Source of the DNA: an uncultured Alphaproteobacteria bacterium
GTDB taxonomy: Bacteria > Pseudomonadota > Alphaproteobacteria > SP197
DNA: 64,000 nucleotides
Assembly (NCBI GenBank): GCA_943787175.1
Contig: CALSLK010000006.1
Span: 248,001-312,000 of the forward strand
Direction of reading: 5' to 3'
The stretch's first letter is position 1. The number at the start of each line of letters is the position of its first letter. Both the position numbers and the translations under genes were made by a program. The notes below the pieces were generated by a model. It had not been told where the DNA came from, ran no database searches, and saw only the letters and a list, made by a program, of their open reading frames with translations. Shown here in pieces: positions 46,620-56,465 of this stretch.

Positions 46620-48056
46620 TTAACGGAACGCCGGTTCGTCGAGGCTGCGCAGCTTACGAGAATGCAGCGTGTCAACGCCGGCCTCGCGCAGGCGCTCGAC
46701 GGTTTCGAGTGCGATGGTGAGATGCTGGCTGATGCGTTCGCGGTAAAAGGCATTGGCCATGCCGCGCAGCTTGATCTCGCCATGGAGCGGCTTGTCGGAA
46801 ACACAGAGCAGGGTGCCGTAGGGCACGCGGAAGCGGAAGCCGTTGGCAGCAATGGTAGCCGATTCCATATCGATGGCGATGGCGCGCGACTGGTTGAAGG
46901 CAGGCCGGATTTCAGCCAGGCGCAGCTCCCAGTCCCGGTCATCGGTGGTGAAGATCGTGCCGGTGCGCAGCCGCGCCTTGCGTTCCTGCCCGGCCAGTCC
47001 CGTGACGTTGCTGACCGCTGCATGCAGCGCCTGCTGCACCTCTGCGATGGGCGGCACGGGAACCCATGCGGGAAGGTCGGCTTCGAGCACCTGATCGGCG
47101 CGCACATAAGCATGGGCCAGTACATAGTCACCCAATTGCTGGGTCGAACGCAGGCCGCCGCAATGGCCGATCATGAGCCAGCAATGAGGGCGCAGGACGG
47201 CCAGATGATCGGTGATCGTCTTGGCGTTGGAGGGGCCAACGCCAATGTTGATCAGCGTGACGCCATGGTTGTCGGCACGCTTGAGATGATAGGCTGGCAT
47301 CTGCGGCAGGTTTGCCGGTGCAACGCCTGACGTGGAACCATCAGGCAGCGTTTCGACATCACCGGGTTCAACAAAGGCGTTCCACTCGTTGGATTCGGTA
47401 ACCGCAGCGCGACCCAGTGCAACAAACTCGTCCACGTAGCGCTGGTAGTTGGTGAACAGGACAAAATGCTGGAAGTGTTCGGGTGCCGTGGCGGTGTAGT
47501 GGCTGAGGCGCACGAGCGAATAGTCGATACGTTCCGCCGGAAACAGCGAGAGCGGTTTGGGTGCGCCGGGCAAACGCTGGTGACGGCCGTTGGCAATGGT
47601 GTCGTCGATCTGACCGATGCGCGGCAAGGTAAAGATGCGCTGCATCGGCTCGACATGATCGTGGGTGATGCCTTCGGCAGCCTCCTCGACCGCAAAGGGC
47701 AGCGGGATCGGGCGGTCGCTCACGCCGATCTCCAGCGGCACGTCGTAATGGCGCAGCAGAAGATCGAACTGCTCGCGCAGATAGATGGCATAGAGTTTCG
47801 GGCGCGTGAGCGTGGTGGCGTAGCGGCCCGCCGATGTCACCACACCGTAAGACAGATGGGGTCCGGGCAGCCGCGCCGAACCATCGGTTTCGATCGCGAC
47901 ATAGGGATAACACGCATCGGGCGCAGGCGTTTCGTGATCACCGGCGGCAAAGGCCTGGAACCGCGCATCAAGCCCGGCGACCGCGTGATCATAAAGCTCC
48001 ATGACCCGCGCGAGGGCCTGGTCCGCGTTGGTAAAGGTCTTTGTCTGTTGATCCAT
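46620..48056 (-). CDS. amn: AMP nucleosidase
   Basis: A 478-aa enzyme that cleaves AMP to adenine and ribose 5-phosphate in purine salvage. The N-terminal regulatory half has YPYVAIETDGSARLPGPHLS and LTRPKLYAIYLREQFDLLL. The catalytic half is of nucleoside phosphorylase type, with LINIGVGPSNAKTITDHLAV, MIGHCGGLRSTQQLGDYVLA, DMESATIAANGFRFRVPYGT and SDKPLHGEIKL. Length and motifs match Amn closely. The ATG at 48056 is chosen; an upstream start at 48101 would overlap comM. Confidence 0.93.
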   Translation of the reverse strand: MDQQTKTFTNADQALARVMELYDHAVAGLDARFQAFAAGDHETPAPDACYPYVAIETDGSARLPGPHLSYGVVTSAGRYATTLTRPKLYAIYLREQFDLLLRHYDVPLEIGVSDRPIPLPFAVEEAAEGITHDHVEPMQRIFTLPRIGQIDDTIANGRHQRLPGAPKPLSLFPAERIDYSLVRLSHYTATAPEHFQHFVLFTNYQRYVDEFVALGRAAVTESNEWNAFVEPGDVETLPDGSTSGVAPANLPQMPAYHLKRADNHGVTLINIGVGPSNAKTITDHLAVLRPHCWLMIGHCGGLRSTQQLGDYVLAHAYVRADQVLEADLPAWVPVPPIAEVQQALHAAVSNVTGLAGQERKARLRTGTIFTTDDRDWELRLAEIRPAFNQSRAIAIDMESATIAANGFRFRVPYGTLLCVSDKPLHGEIKLRGMANAFYRERISQHLTIALETVERLREAGVDTLHSRKLRSLDEPAFR

Positions 48057-48097
48057 GGACCGATCTATAACGCAGTTGCGACGTGCTCCCGAGTCTT

Positions 48098-49608
48098 TCA
48101 CCGCTCCAGCGCGATGCGCCGATAGCCCAGGGCCTCGGCAATATGAGATCGCCCGACATGCTCGGCACCGGCAAGATCGGCGATGGTGCGTGCGACCTTC
48201 TGGACGCGATGCCAGCCGCGGGCCGACAGCTTGAGCCGTTCGGCGGCCTGGGTCAGCAGCGCCCTGCTGTCTGCATCCAGACCGGCGACGGTTTCGAGCA
48301 ATTCGCCTTCAGCGCGGGCGTTCACATAGACCCCGGCGTGATCGGTGTAACGTGCGGTCTGGATCGCGCGGGCCGCCGCGATTCGCGCGGCCACATCGGC
48401 TGAGTTCTCCGAGGGCGGCGGCAGCGCAAGGTCCGCAGCGGCAACTTCGGGCACCTCCACATGAAGATCAATGCGATCGAACATGGGGCCCGAGACACGG
48501 GCCTGATAATCGGCGGCGCAGCGTGGCGCGCGGGTACAGGCGCGTCCGGAATCCGACAACCAACCGCATTTGCAGGGGTTCATTGCGGCCACCAACTGCA
48601 CGTTCGCCGGGTAGGTGACATGGCGGTTAGCGCGCGCGACGGTGACGGTGCCGCCCTCCAACGGTTGGCGCAGCGCCTCCAGCGCCGGGCGGGCGAATTC
48701 GGGCAATTCATCCAGGAACAGCACGCCGTAATGGGCCAGCGAGACCTCGCCCGGCTTGGCCCGGTGCCTCCACCAACCAAGGCTGGCACGCTGGCGGAAT
48801 GGTGCGGGTCGCGGTAGGGCGGGTAGCGCAGGATCTGGCCACCGACCAGATTGCCGGCGACGGAGTGGATCATGCTGACTGCCAGCGCCTCCGCGGGTGT
48901 GAGCGGCGGCAGGATACCGGGCAGGCGTTTGGCCAGCATGGATTTGCCCGAGCCTGGCGGGCCGATCATCAACAGATTATGACCCCCTGCTGCGGCAATT
49001 TCGAGCGCACGTTTGGCGGCTTCCTGACCCTTGATATCAGCCAGATCAAGCAGCGGGCCTTCGTCTTGCGCCAGTTCGGCTTTGGGTGGCGTCAGGACCT
49101 GCGTGCCTTTCCAGTGGTTGATCAGCGCAATCAGGTGATCGGGGGCGAGCACCGGGGCCTGGCCGGCCCAGGCGGCTTCCGAACCGTTGGCCGCGGGGCA
49201 AACCACACCGCGCCCCAGACGGCCCGCAGCGATGGCAGCAGGCAGGACACCGGCGACCTGGCTGATGCGCCCGTCGAGCGAGAGTTCACCCAGGATGAGA
49301 TTGTCCTCACCGACATCGCCCGGGACCGCGCCCAGCGCCAGCAGAAGCGCGACAGCGATGGGAAGGTCGAAATGGCTGCCTTCCTTGAGCAAATCAGCAG
49401 GCGCCAGATTGACCGTGATGCGCCGACCCGGCAGAGCCAGACCAATCGCCGTCAGTGCCGAGCGCACCCGCTCCCGGCTTTCGCCCACGGCCTTGTCTGG
49501 CAGGCCGACGATGGTGAAACTGGGCTGGCCCGGCACAAGCGAAACCTGCACCTCGACCGGCAAGGCCTCGACACCCGACAACGCCACGGTGGTAACCGGT
49601 GCAACCAT
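48098..49608 (-). CDS. comM: YifB/ComM-family Mg-chelatase-like AAA+ ATPase, one frameshift
   Basis: About 503 aa when joined. An N-terminal Lon-substrate-like domain (VEVQVSLVPGQPSFTIVGLP) is followed by the AAA+ core with Walker A GPPGSGKSMLAK. The frame shifts near 48760, where one C lost from GGCACCGGGCC turns VGGGT-RAKPGEVSLAHYG into another frame. It then resumes with Walker B LFLDELPEF, the Cys cluster NPCKCGWLSD...TRAPRC and the sensor region to 48098. ComM promotes branch migration during natural transformation in other bacteria. Everything except one base is intact, so a sequencing error is quite possible. Confidence 0.85.
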
Positions 49609-49745
49609 GGGATGAGGCTAAAGCGGATCAGTTCCCATGGGAACCTGCGAGAAATATGGTTTGCCACCCGAATGCTGGTCCTGTGTGGAGGTGGGGTACG
49701 GTGGCTTCAGATTCGTCAAAACCATGGTCAGATGCAACAGTGTTC

Positions 49746-49775
49746 TTGCGAATGATTTGCATTCTCGATTTATAG
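49746..49775 (+). promoter_or_regulatory. Possible sigma-70-type promoter
   Basis: TTGCGA (49746-49751) and TTATAG (49770-49775) are separated by 18 bases, in the AT-richer divergent gap between comM and the 170-aa hypothetical gene, 22 bases before its start. The match is partial and was found by eye only. Confidence 0.3.
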
Positions 49776-49797
49776 TTTGTAGGTTTTCCACCCGTCA

Positions 49798-50310
49798 ATG
49801 AGGTCAGCGATGCCCGCCATGAGCTTTATCAGCCGTCTTCCTAGGAGCCAGCGCCATCACAGTCAGGCCCTGCAGGTCATGCTGGATACCATGCGTGCCC
49901 TGATGCGTGATCCAGAAGCCCTGACACAGTTTTCCGGCAATATCGGACGGGTGTTTGGCACACAAAGCGGCCCTGCATTGCTGCATGCTCTGGCAGAATT
50001 CTGTACTGCACTGGAATTCGGAGCCCGGCGGAGAGTGCGCTGCGCACCGCAAGGTAGCCCGCGCCTGACCTGTGATGAACGCTGCGTTCTGCAGTTCCTT
50101 ACCTGTGTCCAGGCGGGTCATGAAGAAGAGTGTGCCATCCGTTGCCAGTCGCTGATGGCCCCGTCTTGGCAAAAGCAGGCTCTTGCCACGGCGCAGGACG
50201 TGTCCAGGGTGTTGATGCGGGCCAATGTGCGGGTCCCCAAAGACACAACCGCAACGCCTGTCCCTGACACGCCTCTTGCAATGGATCATCCCTCACTGAT
50301 GGCCGTCTGA
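49798..50310 (+). CDS. Hypothetical protein
   Basis: A 170-aa protein without a recognised domain. An alternative ATG at 49810 would shorten it by four residues. The N-terminal half is helical (HHSQALQVMLDTMRALMRDP, then ALLHALAEFCTALEFG). The middle has several Cys (LTCDERCVLQFLTC, EEECAIRCQSL), which could bind metal or a cluster. The C-terminal tail is proline/threonine-rich. It is divergent from comM and followed by a convergent sulfotransferase. No function is assigned. Confidence 0.65.
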   Translation: MRSAMPAMSFISRLPRSQRHHSQALQVMLDTMRALMRDPEALTQFSGNIGRVFGTQSGPALLHALAEFCTALEFGARRRVRCAPQGSPRLTCDERCVLQFLTCVQAGHEEECAIRCQSLMAPSWQKQALATAQDVSRVLMRANVRVPKDTTATPVPDTPLAMDHPSLMAV

Positions 50311-50336
50311 CACACGCCCATGGGCATGCATCAACG

Positions 50337-51077
50337 TCAGACCCGCCAGTCCGAGCAGTCCCAGCCCAGCAACGCTTCGATGGCGTCGGTTTCACTGGCA
50401 TAGAACGCAAGCAGGCGTTGGCGCATGTCTGCGCTCATGGCCTGTTTGTAGGTGTTGGCAAAAAGGTGGGGCTGGTCATCGGGCGCGGCACGGCGCACGC
50501 CCAGGAAGTCGCAGATCTCGATGAGATGCGGGCGGGCATGGGTGCGGAAGTCTTCGGATTTCACGACATGGAGCTGGTCGCGCGGGAAAAGCTGCAACAG
50601 GCGGGCAAGCTGGCCGGAATAAAGCCCGCGCGCGACATAGGCCTTTTGCGCGCGGCTATAGGGTTTGCGCGCTTCCAGCTGGGCCAGATCGGCAGCCACG
50701 GCGTCTTCGAACGCCAGGGGCTCGCGCCCGCGCGTGCTGGCCATGGTCCACTGGGAATAGGCGCGATCGACGGGATGGCGCAGCAGAACGATGAACCGCA
50801 TGGCCGGGTTGTAGGCGCGGATGCGCGACAGGGACGGTGGCCACCACAGGTAATCGGGCGTGGCTTCCCCGGTCATCAGGGCATCGGGACGTTCAGGAAA
50901 CTGCGCGTGATAGGCCGCATAATCCGGCTGATCGCGGAAGTTGGCTTCCGCATCAAAGAAATGGGGCTCCTTCACATCGCACAGGGCAAGATCGGGATGG
51001 TTGCGCAGCACGGCGTTGAGTGCGGAGGTTCCGCCCTTCTGGGCACCGGGGATCATGAAGGTGACACGCGGAATCAT
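50337..51077 (-). CDS. Sulfotransferase domain protein (PAPS-dependent)
   Basis: A 246-aa cytoplasmic sulfotransferase resembling the heparan N-/O-sulfotransferase group. The 5'-phosphosulfate loop is FMIPGAQKGGTSALNAVLRN at the N-terminus. The 3'-phosphate motif is RFIVLLRHPVDRAYSQW (about residues 94-110). A catalytic acid may be the Glu in VKEPHFFD or GEATPDYL. The acceptor may be a cell-surface sugar or lipid. It is divergent from the membrane-fusion protein gene. Confidence 0.88.
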   Translation of the reverse strand: MIPRVTFMIPGAQKGGTSALNAVLRNHPDLALCDVKEPHFFDAEANFRDQPDYAAYHAQFPERPDALMTGEATPDYLWWPPSLSRIRAYNPAMRFIVLLRHPVDRAYSQWTMASTRGREPLAFEDAVAADLAQLEARKPYSRAQKAYVARGLYSGQLARLLQLFPRDQLHVVKSEDFRTHARPHLIEICDFLGVRRAAPDDQPHLFANTYKQAMSADMRQRLLAFYASETDAIEALLGWDCSDWRV

Positions 51078-51220
51078 GCGGTGTTTTCACCCGAACTGCA
51101 GGACATGACAAGTTCAGCCGGCGATCAGGACGTTGTCACTCTGATTGCCAAATCAGGCAATTCGGCGTAATGGCGAAAGGCAGGTCGCATACCGCGACCT
51201 GATGGAGGCGGACAGAGCGC

Positions 51221-52288
51221 ATGAAACGCGTCAGGCGCATCCTCTTACGCGTGGTCCTGATGGTCGTGATCCCCGTGATCGCACTTTGGATCGTGGTCGA
51301 GGCATATCTATCAGGCGGTCGCTATGTGACGGCCGACAACGCCTATGTGAAGGCCGACATCGTCAACATCGGTTCGGAAGTCGATGGACGTGTGGTGCAG
51401 GTCTTTGTCAACGACTACCAGCACGTCGAATCCAGCCAGCCCCTTTTCGAAGTCGACCCCGAGCCATTCGGCATCGCGATTGCCGCCGCTGAGGCAGAAA
51501 TGGCAGCCGTCGAGCAGGAAGTCGCCGGCCTGCGTGCGCTTTATCGTCAGGGCGAGGCAGAAATCCGGGCAGATGAAGAAGACATCCGTTATCTGACCGT
51601 CGAGCTTTCACGCCAGCAGGAACTGGTTGATCAGGGTGCCGGAACCCAGAGCAAGCTGGACGCCGCCGAACATGCCCTGGCCGCGGCCAAGCGCGATCTT
51701 ATCATTCTGCGTGAACAGAACGCGGTCGTGCTGGCCGATCTGGGTGGCTCGCTCGAATCGCCGATTGAAGACCAGCCGATGTATCGCGCAGCCGAAGCCA
51801 TGCGCAGGGACGCCGCCCTGAAGCTGACGCGCACCCTGGTGACCGCACCCATGAACGGCACCCTTTCCCAGGTCCTGCTGGAAGTCGGCGAATACATCGA
51901 AGCCGGTGACCCTGTGTTTGCCCTGGTTGCCACGGGCGAGCCCTGGATCGAGGTCAACCTGAAGGAAGTCGACCTGACCCATGTGGTCGAAGGCCAGATG
52001 GCAACCGTGGTGGTCGATGCCTATCCCGATGTCGTGTGGACCGCCGTGGTTGATGCCATCAGTCCTGCGACCGGTGCCGAGTTCGCGTTGCTGCCACCAC
52101 AGAATTCAACCGGCAACTGGGTCAAGGTCGTCCAGCGCATTCCGGTACGCCTGAAGTTGGAAGAGGGCCACGATACCGAACTGCTGCGTTCAGGCATGAC
52201 CGTCTCGGTCTCCATCGACACAGGCCAGGAGCGCACCTTTGACGGCGTCGTGGACGGCGTGCTGGCCGACGTCCTGCCGGGTCAATGA
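51221..52288 (+). CDS. HlyD/EmrA-family membrane fusion protein
   Basis: The periplasmic adaptor of a drug exporter, 355 aa. One N-terminal membrane anchor (RILLRVVLMVVIPVIALWIV), the lipoyl half AYVKADIVNIGSEVDGRVVQ, and a coiled-coil hairpin (about 90-165, EQEVAGLRALYRQGEAEIRA) follow. The second lipoyl half is TLVTAPMNGTLSQVLLEVGE and the beta-barrel ends with PVRLKLEEG. It precedes a DHA2 carrier gene, the classic EmrA-EmrB pair. An outer-membrane factor is not evident, though an outer-membrane protein gene follows the carrier. Confidence 0.9.
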   Translation: MKRVRRILLRVVLMVVIPVIALWIVVEAYLSGGRYVTADNAYVKADIVNIGSEVDGRVVQVFVNDYQHVESSQPLFEVDPEPFGIAIAAAEAEMAAVEQEVAGLRALYRQGEAEIRADEEDIRYLTVELSRQQELVDQGAGTQSKLDAAEHALAAAKRDLIILREQNAVVLADLGGSLESPIEDQPMYRAAEAMRRDAALKLTRTLVTAPMNGTLSQVLLEVGEYIEAGDPVFALVATGEPWIEVNLKEVDLTHVVEGQMATVVVDAYPDVVWTAVVDAISPATGAEFALLPPQNSTGNWVKVVQRIPVRLKLEEGHDTELLRSGMTVSVSIDTGQERTFDGVVDGVLADVLPGQ

Positions 52289-52444
52289 TGCCGACGGTCG
52301 CAAAGTCAAACCCATCGGTTCGCCTATGCGCGCCCTCAAGCGCCGGGCGGGATGCCTCCGTATCCCTTGGCTGCGCGCAACGATGCGCGGGCCGCAGTCG
52401 CGGCCTTCCCAAAATCCGATGAGACGACCTCATCGGCCCTTGGT

Positions 52445-54028
52445 ATGACCGAGGCGGCCATTGCGGCCGAACCTGCTGAACCACCCCGCCCCACGGGCTT
52501 ACGTTTTGTCCTGCTGGTGTTTTTCGCCACCATGGCAACCACGGCCTATGACTTTACCTGGACCGTTGTGTCGGTCGCGCTGCCCCACATGCAGGGCACG
52601 TTTTCAACCACGCCGGACCAGATCGCCTGGGTCCTGATCGGCTTCATGCTGGGAAGTGCCACGGCAACCGCCAGCGCTGGCTGGTTCTCCAACCGGTTCG
52701 GGCGCAAGAACCTGTTTCTGTTTGCCACTGCCGGTTACACAATCACGCTGATCGGCTGCGGCATGTCCGAAACGCTGATCGATGCCACGGTCTGGCGCTT
52801 TGTGCAGGGTCTGGTCGGCGCACCACTGATCCCGCTGGGCCAGACCATCGTGGTCGATGCTTTCCCCAAACATCTCCACGGCAAGGCAACCTCGATCTGG
52901 GGGATCGGCGTCATGGTAGGGTCTGTGGCCGGACCCGTCGGTGGCGGCTTCCTGCTGGAAGATTACAGCTGGCCCTGGGTTTTCTATGTCACCGTGCCGG
53001 TGGGCGTCATTGCCTTCATCGGCACCTGGATCTTTGTGCCCGCTTCCAAACCCGACAAGAGCCAGAAGTTCGACTGGTTCGGATTCATGACCCTGGTTGG
53101 CGGTGCGGGCATGCTGCAGCTGGCCCTGGCACGCGGCGAACGCGAAGAGTGGTTCGAATCGACCGAAGTGGTGATCGAATTCATGGCTGCGGCCTTCCTG
53201 ATCTACCTGTTCATCATGCACACGATCTTTGCAAAACGCCCCTTCGTCTCACGCGAGCTGCTGAGTGACCGCAACTTCATGATCGGCATGTTGTTTGTCG
53301 CCATCATCGGTTCGATCATCGTCTTGCCCAACTTCCTGCTGCCGCTTCTGCTCCAGCAGGTCGCAGGCTATCCCCCGGCCGAAACCGGCTGGATGATGAT
53401 GTACAGGGGTGCGGGCGTGCTGTGCGGCCTGATGGTGGTGGGCCAGATTGCCGAGCGGTTTCCACCCAAGACACTGATCGTCTTTGGGCTCACGCTCATG
53501 GCCGTCCCTACCATCTTCATGGCCCAATGGACCGTGCAGTTACCGGTACATGAGGTCGCCTGGACCAACTTTGTTCAGGGACTGGGCGGCAGCTTCATCT
53601 GGGTTCCCATCAGCACGCTGGCGCTGGGCCATCTGGGTCGCAAGGTGCAGGACCAGGGCTATTCGCTGTTCTACCTGTTCTTTGAACTTGGCAGTTCCAT
53701 CGGCGTGGCACTCATCGTGGGCCGACACGTGCGCGACACCCAGATCAACCACGCTGCCCTGACCGAACACATCAACCCCTTCAACGAACTCTTCCGCTAT
53801 GAAGCCATTGCACGCAACTGGTCCCATGACGATGCTGCAGGCCTTGCCGCCCTGGAAGCTGAAATCGGCCTGCAATCGACCATGATTGCCTACAACAACG
53901 CCTTCTTCACCACGCTCTTGTTGGCCGTGGCCCTGATTCCCGTGCTTTATCTGTTCCGGACGGGCAAGAAGAAGCTTGCGGCTGCAACAAACCCGGAAAT
54001 CGAACCTCCGCCGGTTGCAGCCGAGTAG
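52445..54028 (+). CDS. DHA2-family MFS exporter (EmrB-like)
   Basis: A carrier of about 527 aa with 14 membrane segments. DHA2 motifs: TAYDFTWTVVSVALPHMQG, GWFSNRFGRKNLFLF, PVGGGFLLEDYSWPWVFY and a long C-terminal loop. ATG 52445 is preferred to 52352 because it places about 19 residues before helix 1, as in the related carrier at 15.7 kb; no clear ribosome site separates the options. Together with the upstream adaptor it should export hydrophobic compounds by proton exchange. Confidence 0.88.
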   Translation: MTEAAIAAEPAEPPRPTGLRFVLLVFFATMATTAYDFTWTVVSVALPHMQGTFSTTPDQIAWVLIGFMLGSATATASAGWFSNRFGRKNLFLFATAGYTITLIGCGMSETLIDATVWRFVQGLVGAPLIPLGQTIVVDAFPKHLHGKATSIWGIGVMVGSVAGPVGGGFLLEDYSWPWVFYVTVPVGVIAFIGTWIFVPASKPDKSQKFDWFGFMTLVGGAGMLQLALARGEREEWFESTEVVIEFMAAAFLIYLFIMHTIFAKRPFVSRELLSDRNFMIGMLFVAIIGSIIVLPNFLLPLLLQQVAGYPPAETGWMMMYRGAGVLCGLMVVGQIAERFPPKTLIVFGLTLMAVPTIFMAQWTVQLPVHEVAWTNFVQGLGGSFIWVPISTLALGHLGRKVQDQGYSLFYLFFELGSSIGVALIVGRHVRDTQINHAALTEHINPFNELFRYEAIARNWSHDDAAGLAALEAEIGLQSTMIAYNNAFFTTLLLAVALIPVLYLFRTGKKKLAAATNPEIEPPPVAAE

Positions 54029-54085
54029 AACAGATCCAAATACAAGCAACCTGCGTATCCCTTAGCCACCCTGGAGTTTGCCCCG

Positions 54086-55009
54086 ATGCGTCTCGCCTCC
54101 CTTTCCGCTGTGGCTGCCATCAGTCTGACCGTGTCACTAAGTCCTGTTCTGGCTCAGGAATCAGAAGGCACCATGCCTTCACGCTGGGTCGGCTTCGGTG
54201 AAGCCCAATTCGATCATGAGTTCGAAACCGACATCGACAGTGGCGGCACGCTTGCCGAGACCAGAGCCCGGTTCGAGCTCGGCGCGATCTATATGAAAAG
54301 CCCGCGCGACAGCATCGGCATTGCCGTGCGTTATGGGCATCATGACTATGAATTCGGCGGAACAGCGGGGTTTGGCGGTCTGGCGCCCTGGGACAACATC
54401 CGCGAGACCGCCGTGGCGGTACCCTATCGCCTGGGCATCGGCGCCGATTGGGACCTGTTGGCCATCGCCAGTGTGCAGGGGTTTTCCGAAAGCGGGACAT
54501 CCTGGGATGAAGGCGTGACCGCCAGCGGCATTCTGGCCACGACCTACAAGGTTTCCAATGACCTCAAGCTTGGCGGCGGCCTGGGCATCTCGACCGAGAT
54601 CGAAGATGACGTCAGTTTCTTTCCGATCCTGCTGGTCGATTGGCAAATGACCGAATCGCTGAATTTCGCCACGCGCGGCGCAAGCCGCGCCGTCGATGGA
54701 CCCCAGGCGGTCCTGTCCTGGCAGGCCGACCCCATGTGGTCCCTTGGGTTGGGAGCCGGCCATGAAACCAAGCGCTTCCGGCTGGACAACAGCGGCGTGG
54801 CGCCAGGCGGGGTCGGCGAGGAAGAGGCCTATCCTGTCTTTGCCTCCCTGACCTATGGCAAGGAGCGCGGCGGCTTTCAGGCCTTCCTGTTCGGCGGTTA
54901 CAAACTCGCTGGAGAACTGACCCTGGAAGACCGGAACGGCACCTTTGTCGCGGGATCGGACTATGAAGACACCCCGTTTGTTGGCGGCGGCCTGCGCCTG
55001 ACCTGGTAA
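54086..55009 (+). CDS. Outer-membrane beta-barrel-like protein with signal peptide
   Basis: A 307-aa secreted protein. A signal peptide (RLASLSAVAAISLTVSLSPV) is probably cleaved after VLA before QES. The rest alternates polar and aromatic residues in short strands separated by turns (RFELGAIYM, IAVRYGHHDYEF, GGYKLAGELTL) and ends in the aromatic GGGLRLTW, as outer-membrane barrels do. No specific family is recognised. It lies 57 bases after the exporter gene and may be co-transcribed. Confidence 0.75.
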   Translation: MRLASLSAVAAISLTVSLSPVLAQESEGTMPSRWVGFGEAQFDHEFETDIDSGGTLAETRARFELGAIYMKSPRDSIGIAVRYGHHDYEFGGTAGFGGLAPWDNIRETAVAVPYRLGIGADWDLLAIASVQGFSESGTSWDEGVTASGILATTYKVSNDLKLGGGLGISTEIEDDVSFFPILLVDWQMTESLNFATRGASRAVDGPQAVLSWQADPMWSLGLGAGHETKRFRLDNSGVAPGGVGEEEAYPVFASLTYGKERGGFQAFLFGGYKLAGELTLEDRNGTFVAGSDYEDTPFVGGGLRLTW

Positions 55010-55112
55010 CAAGACGGCGACTTGAAGCATCCTGACGCCCTCTGGCCTTGATCTGACGGGCAAGCACCCCTTATCTGGAAGGCCGCAGTTTTCCAGATTG
55101 TCAGGAGTTCCC

Positions 55113-56324
55113 ATGCCCGGTCCCCTTCACGGCGTTCGTGTCATTGATCTCACCAGTATGGTGTCGGGGCCAGCGACCACCATGGTGCTAGCTGATCAGG
55201 GTGCTGATGTCATCAAAGTCGAGAACCCGGCTGCGGGTGGCGACCACACACGGGTGGTGTCCAAAAGCGGTGAGGGATTGGCGGCCTCGTTTCTGAACAA
55301 CAACCGCAACAAACGTTCGATCACGATCGATCTGAAGAAACCCGAAGGATTGCCCGCACTGCTGCGTCTGATCGAAGGTGCCGATGTGCTGGTGCAGAAC
55401 TTCCGGCCCGGTGTTGCCGAGCGCATCGGGGTGGGTGAGGCAGCGGTGCGCGAGCGCGCGCCCGAGATCATCTACACCTCGATCACGGGTTTTGGATTTA
55501 CCGGACCCTATGCCGCCAAACCAGTCTATGACCCGCTGATCCAGGCGCTTTCTGGCCTGGCATCCATTCAGGCCGGATCGGACGAGGACCGCCCGCGTCT
55601 GGTGCGCACGATCCTGCCCGATAAGCTGACCGGCGCGGTCGCGTCCCAGGCCATTACCGCGGCACTATATGCGCGCGAAAAGACCGGCCAGGGCCAGGCG
55701 ATCCATCTCTCCATGCTCGACAGCGTGGTGTCGTTCCTGTGGGGATCCGACATGGAAACCCAGACCATGGTCGACAAGGCGATCCCCCAGCAGCGCGCCC
55801 AGAGTTTCATCGATCTGATCTATGAAACCGCCGATGGTTACATCTCGGTCGCCGTGCAGCAGGACAAGGAATGGCTGGCGCTGACCCGTGCGCTCGACAA
55901 GCCCGAATGGCTGGAAGACGAGCGGTTCAAGACCGCGACCGGACGCCATCAGAACATCAACGCCAGGCTGGAGCTGACCCAGGAGGCGCTGCGCACCCGC
56001 ACGGCTGCCGAATGGTTGGAGATTCTGGAGGCCCAAGGTGTGCCCTGTGCGCCGGTCCTGACCCGCAGCGCCATGATCGAACATCCCCAGATCGTGGCCA
56101 ACGGCATCATCTTCGAGCACGAGCATGACTTTGCCGGGCATCTGCGTCAGGCCCGCCCGCCGGCGCATTTCTCCAAAACCGATTTCGAACTGCGTCATCC
56201 CGGCGCATTGCTGGGCGAGCATACCCAGGAAGTCTTCCTGGAGGCCGGCTTCACCGACGCGGAGATCGCTGACCTGCGTGCAGCCGGTGTGTTGGGAACA
56301 GAACAACGGCAGGCGGCGGAGTGA
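55113..56324 (+). CDS. CaiB/BaiF-family (type III) CoA transferase
   Basis: A 403-aa CoA transferase. Seen: LHGVRVIDLTSMVSGPATTM, VIKVENPAAGGDHTR, NNNRNKRSITIDLKKPEGL and the catalytic Asp region PVYDPLIQALSGLASIQ. The C-terminal half carries HQNINARLELTQEAL. The family moves CoA between carboxylic acids such as carnitine, formate/oxalate or aromatic acids. TCAGGAG precedes ATG 55113; the TTG at 55098 is rejected. It is separated from the GST gene by a palindromic repeat. Confidence 0.9.
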   Translation: MPGPLHGVRVIDLTSMVSGPATTMVLADQGADVIKVENPAAGGDHTRVVSKSGEGLAASFLNNNRNKRSITIDLKKPEGLPALLRLIEGADVLVQNFRPGVAERIGVGEAAVRERAPEIIYTSITGFGFTGPYAAKPVYDPLIQALSGLASIQAGSDEDRPRLVRTILPDKLTGAVASQAITAALYAREKTGQGQAIHLSMLDSVVSFLWGSDMETQTMVDKAIPQQRAQSFIDLIYETADGYISVAVQQDKEWLALTRALDKPEWLEDERFKTATGRHQNINARLELTQEALRTRTAAEWLEILEAQGVPCAPVLTRSAMIEHPQIVANGIIFEHEHDFAGHLRQARPPAHFSKTDFELRHPGALLGEHTQEVFLEAGFTDAEIADLRAAGVLGTEQRQAAE

Positions 56325-56342
56325 TGGACCTTGCCAGAAAAC

Positions 56343-56450
56343 GTGTCATTCCGGCCAAGGGAGCGAAGCGCGTACGCGCCGGGATCTCGGTCCGCACGTT
56401 GCTTCTGAAACGCGTCATGACGAGATCCCGGCTCAAGGCCGGGATGACAC
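56343..56450. repeat. Intergenic palindromic repeat, GTGTCATTCCGGCC...GGCCGGGATGACAC
   Basis: The outer arms GTGTCATTCCGGCC (56343-56356) and GGCCGGGATGACAC (56437-56450) are inverted and nearly perfect. Inside are further halves (GCGCCGGGATCTCGG and GACGAGATCCCGGC). It is a longer relative of the 13-bp palindromes at 7.0 and 7.7 kb. It lies between the CoA transferase and GST genes. Confidence 0.65.
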
Positions 56451-56465
56451 ATTGAAGGGCCCGGC

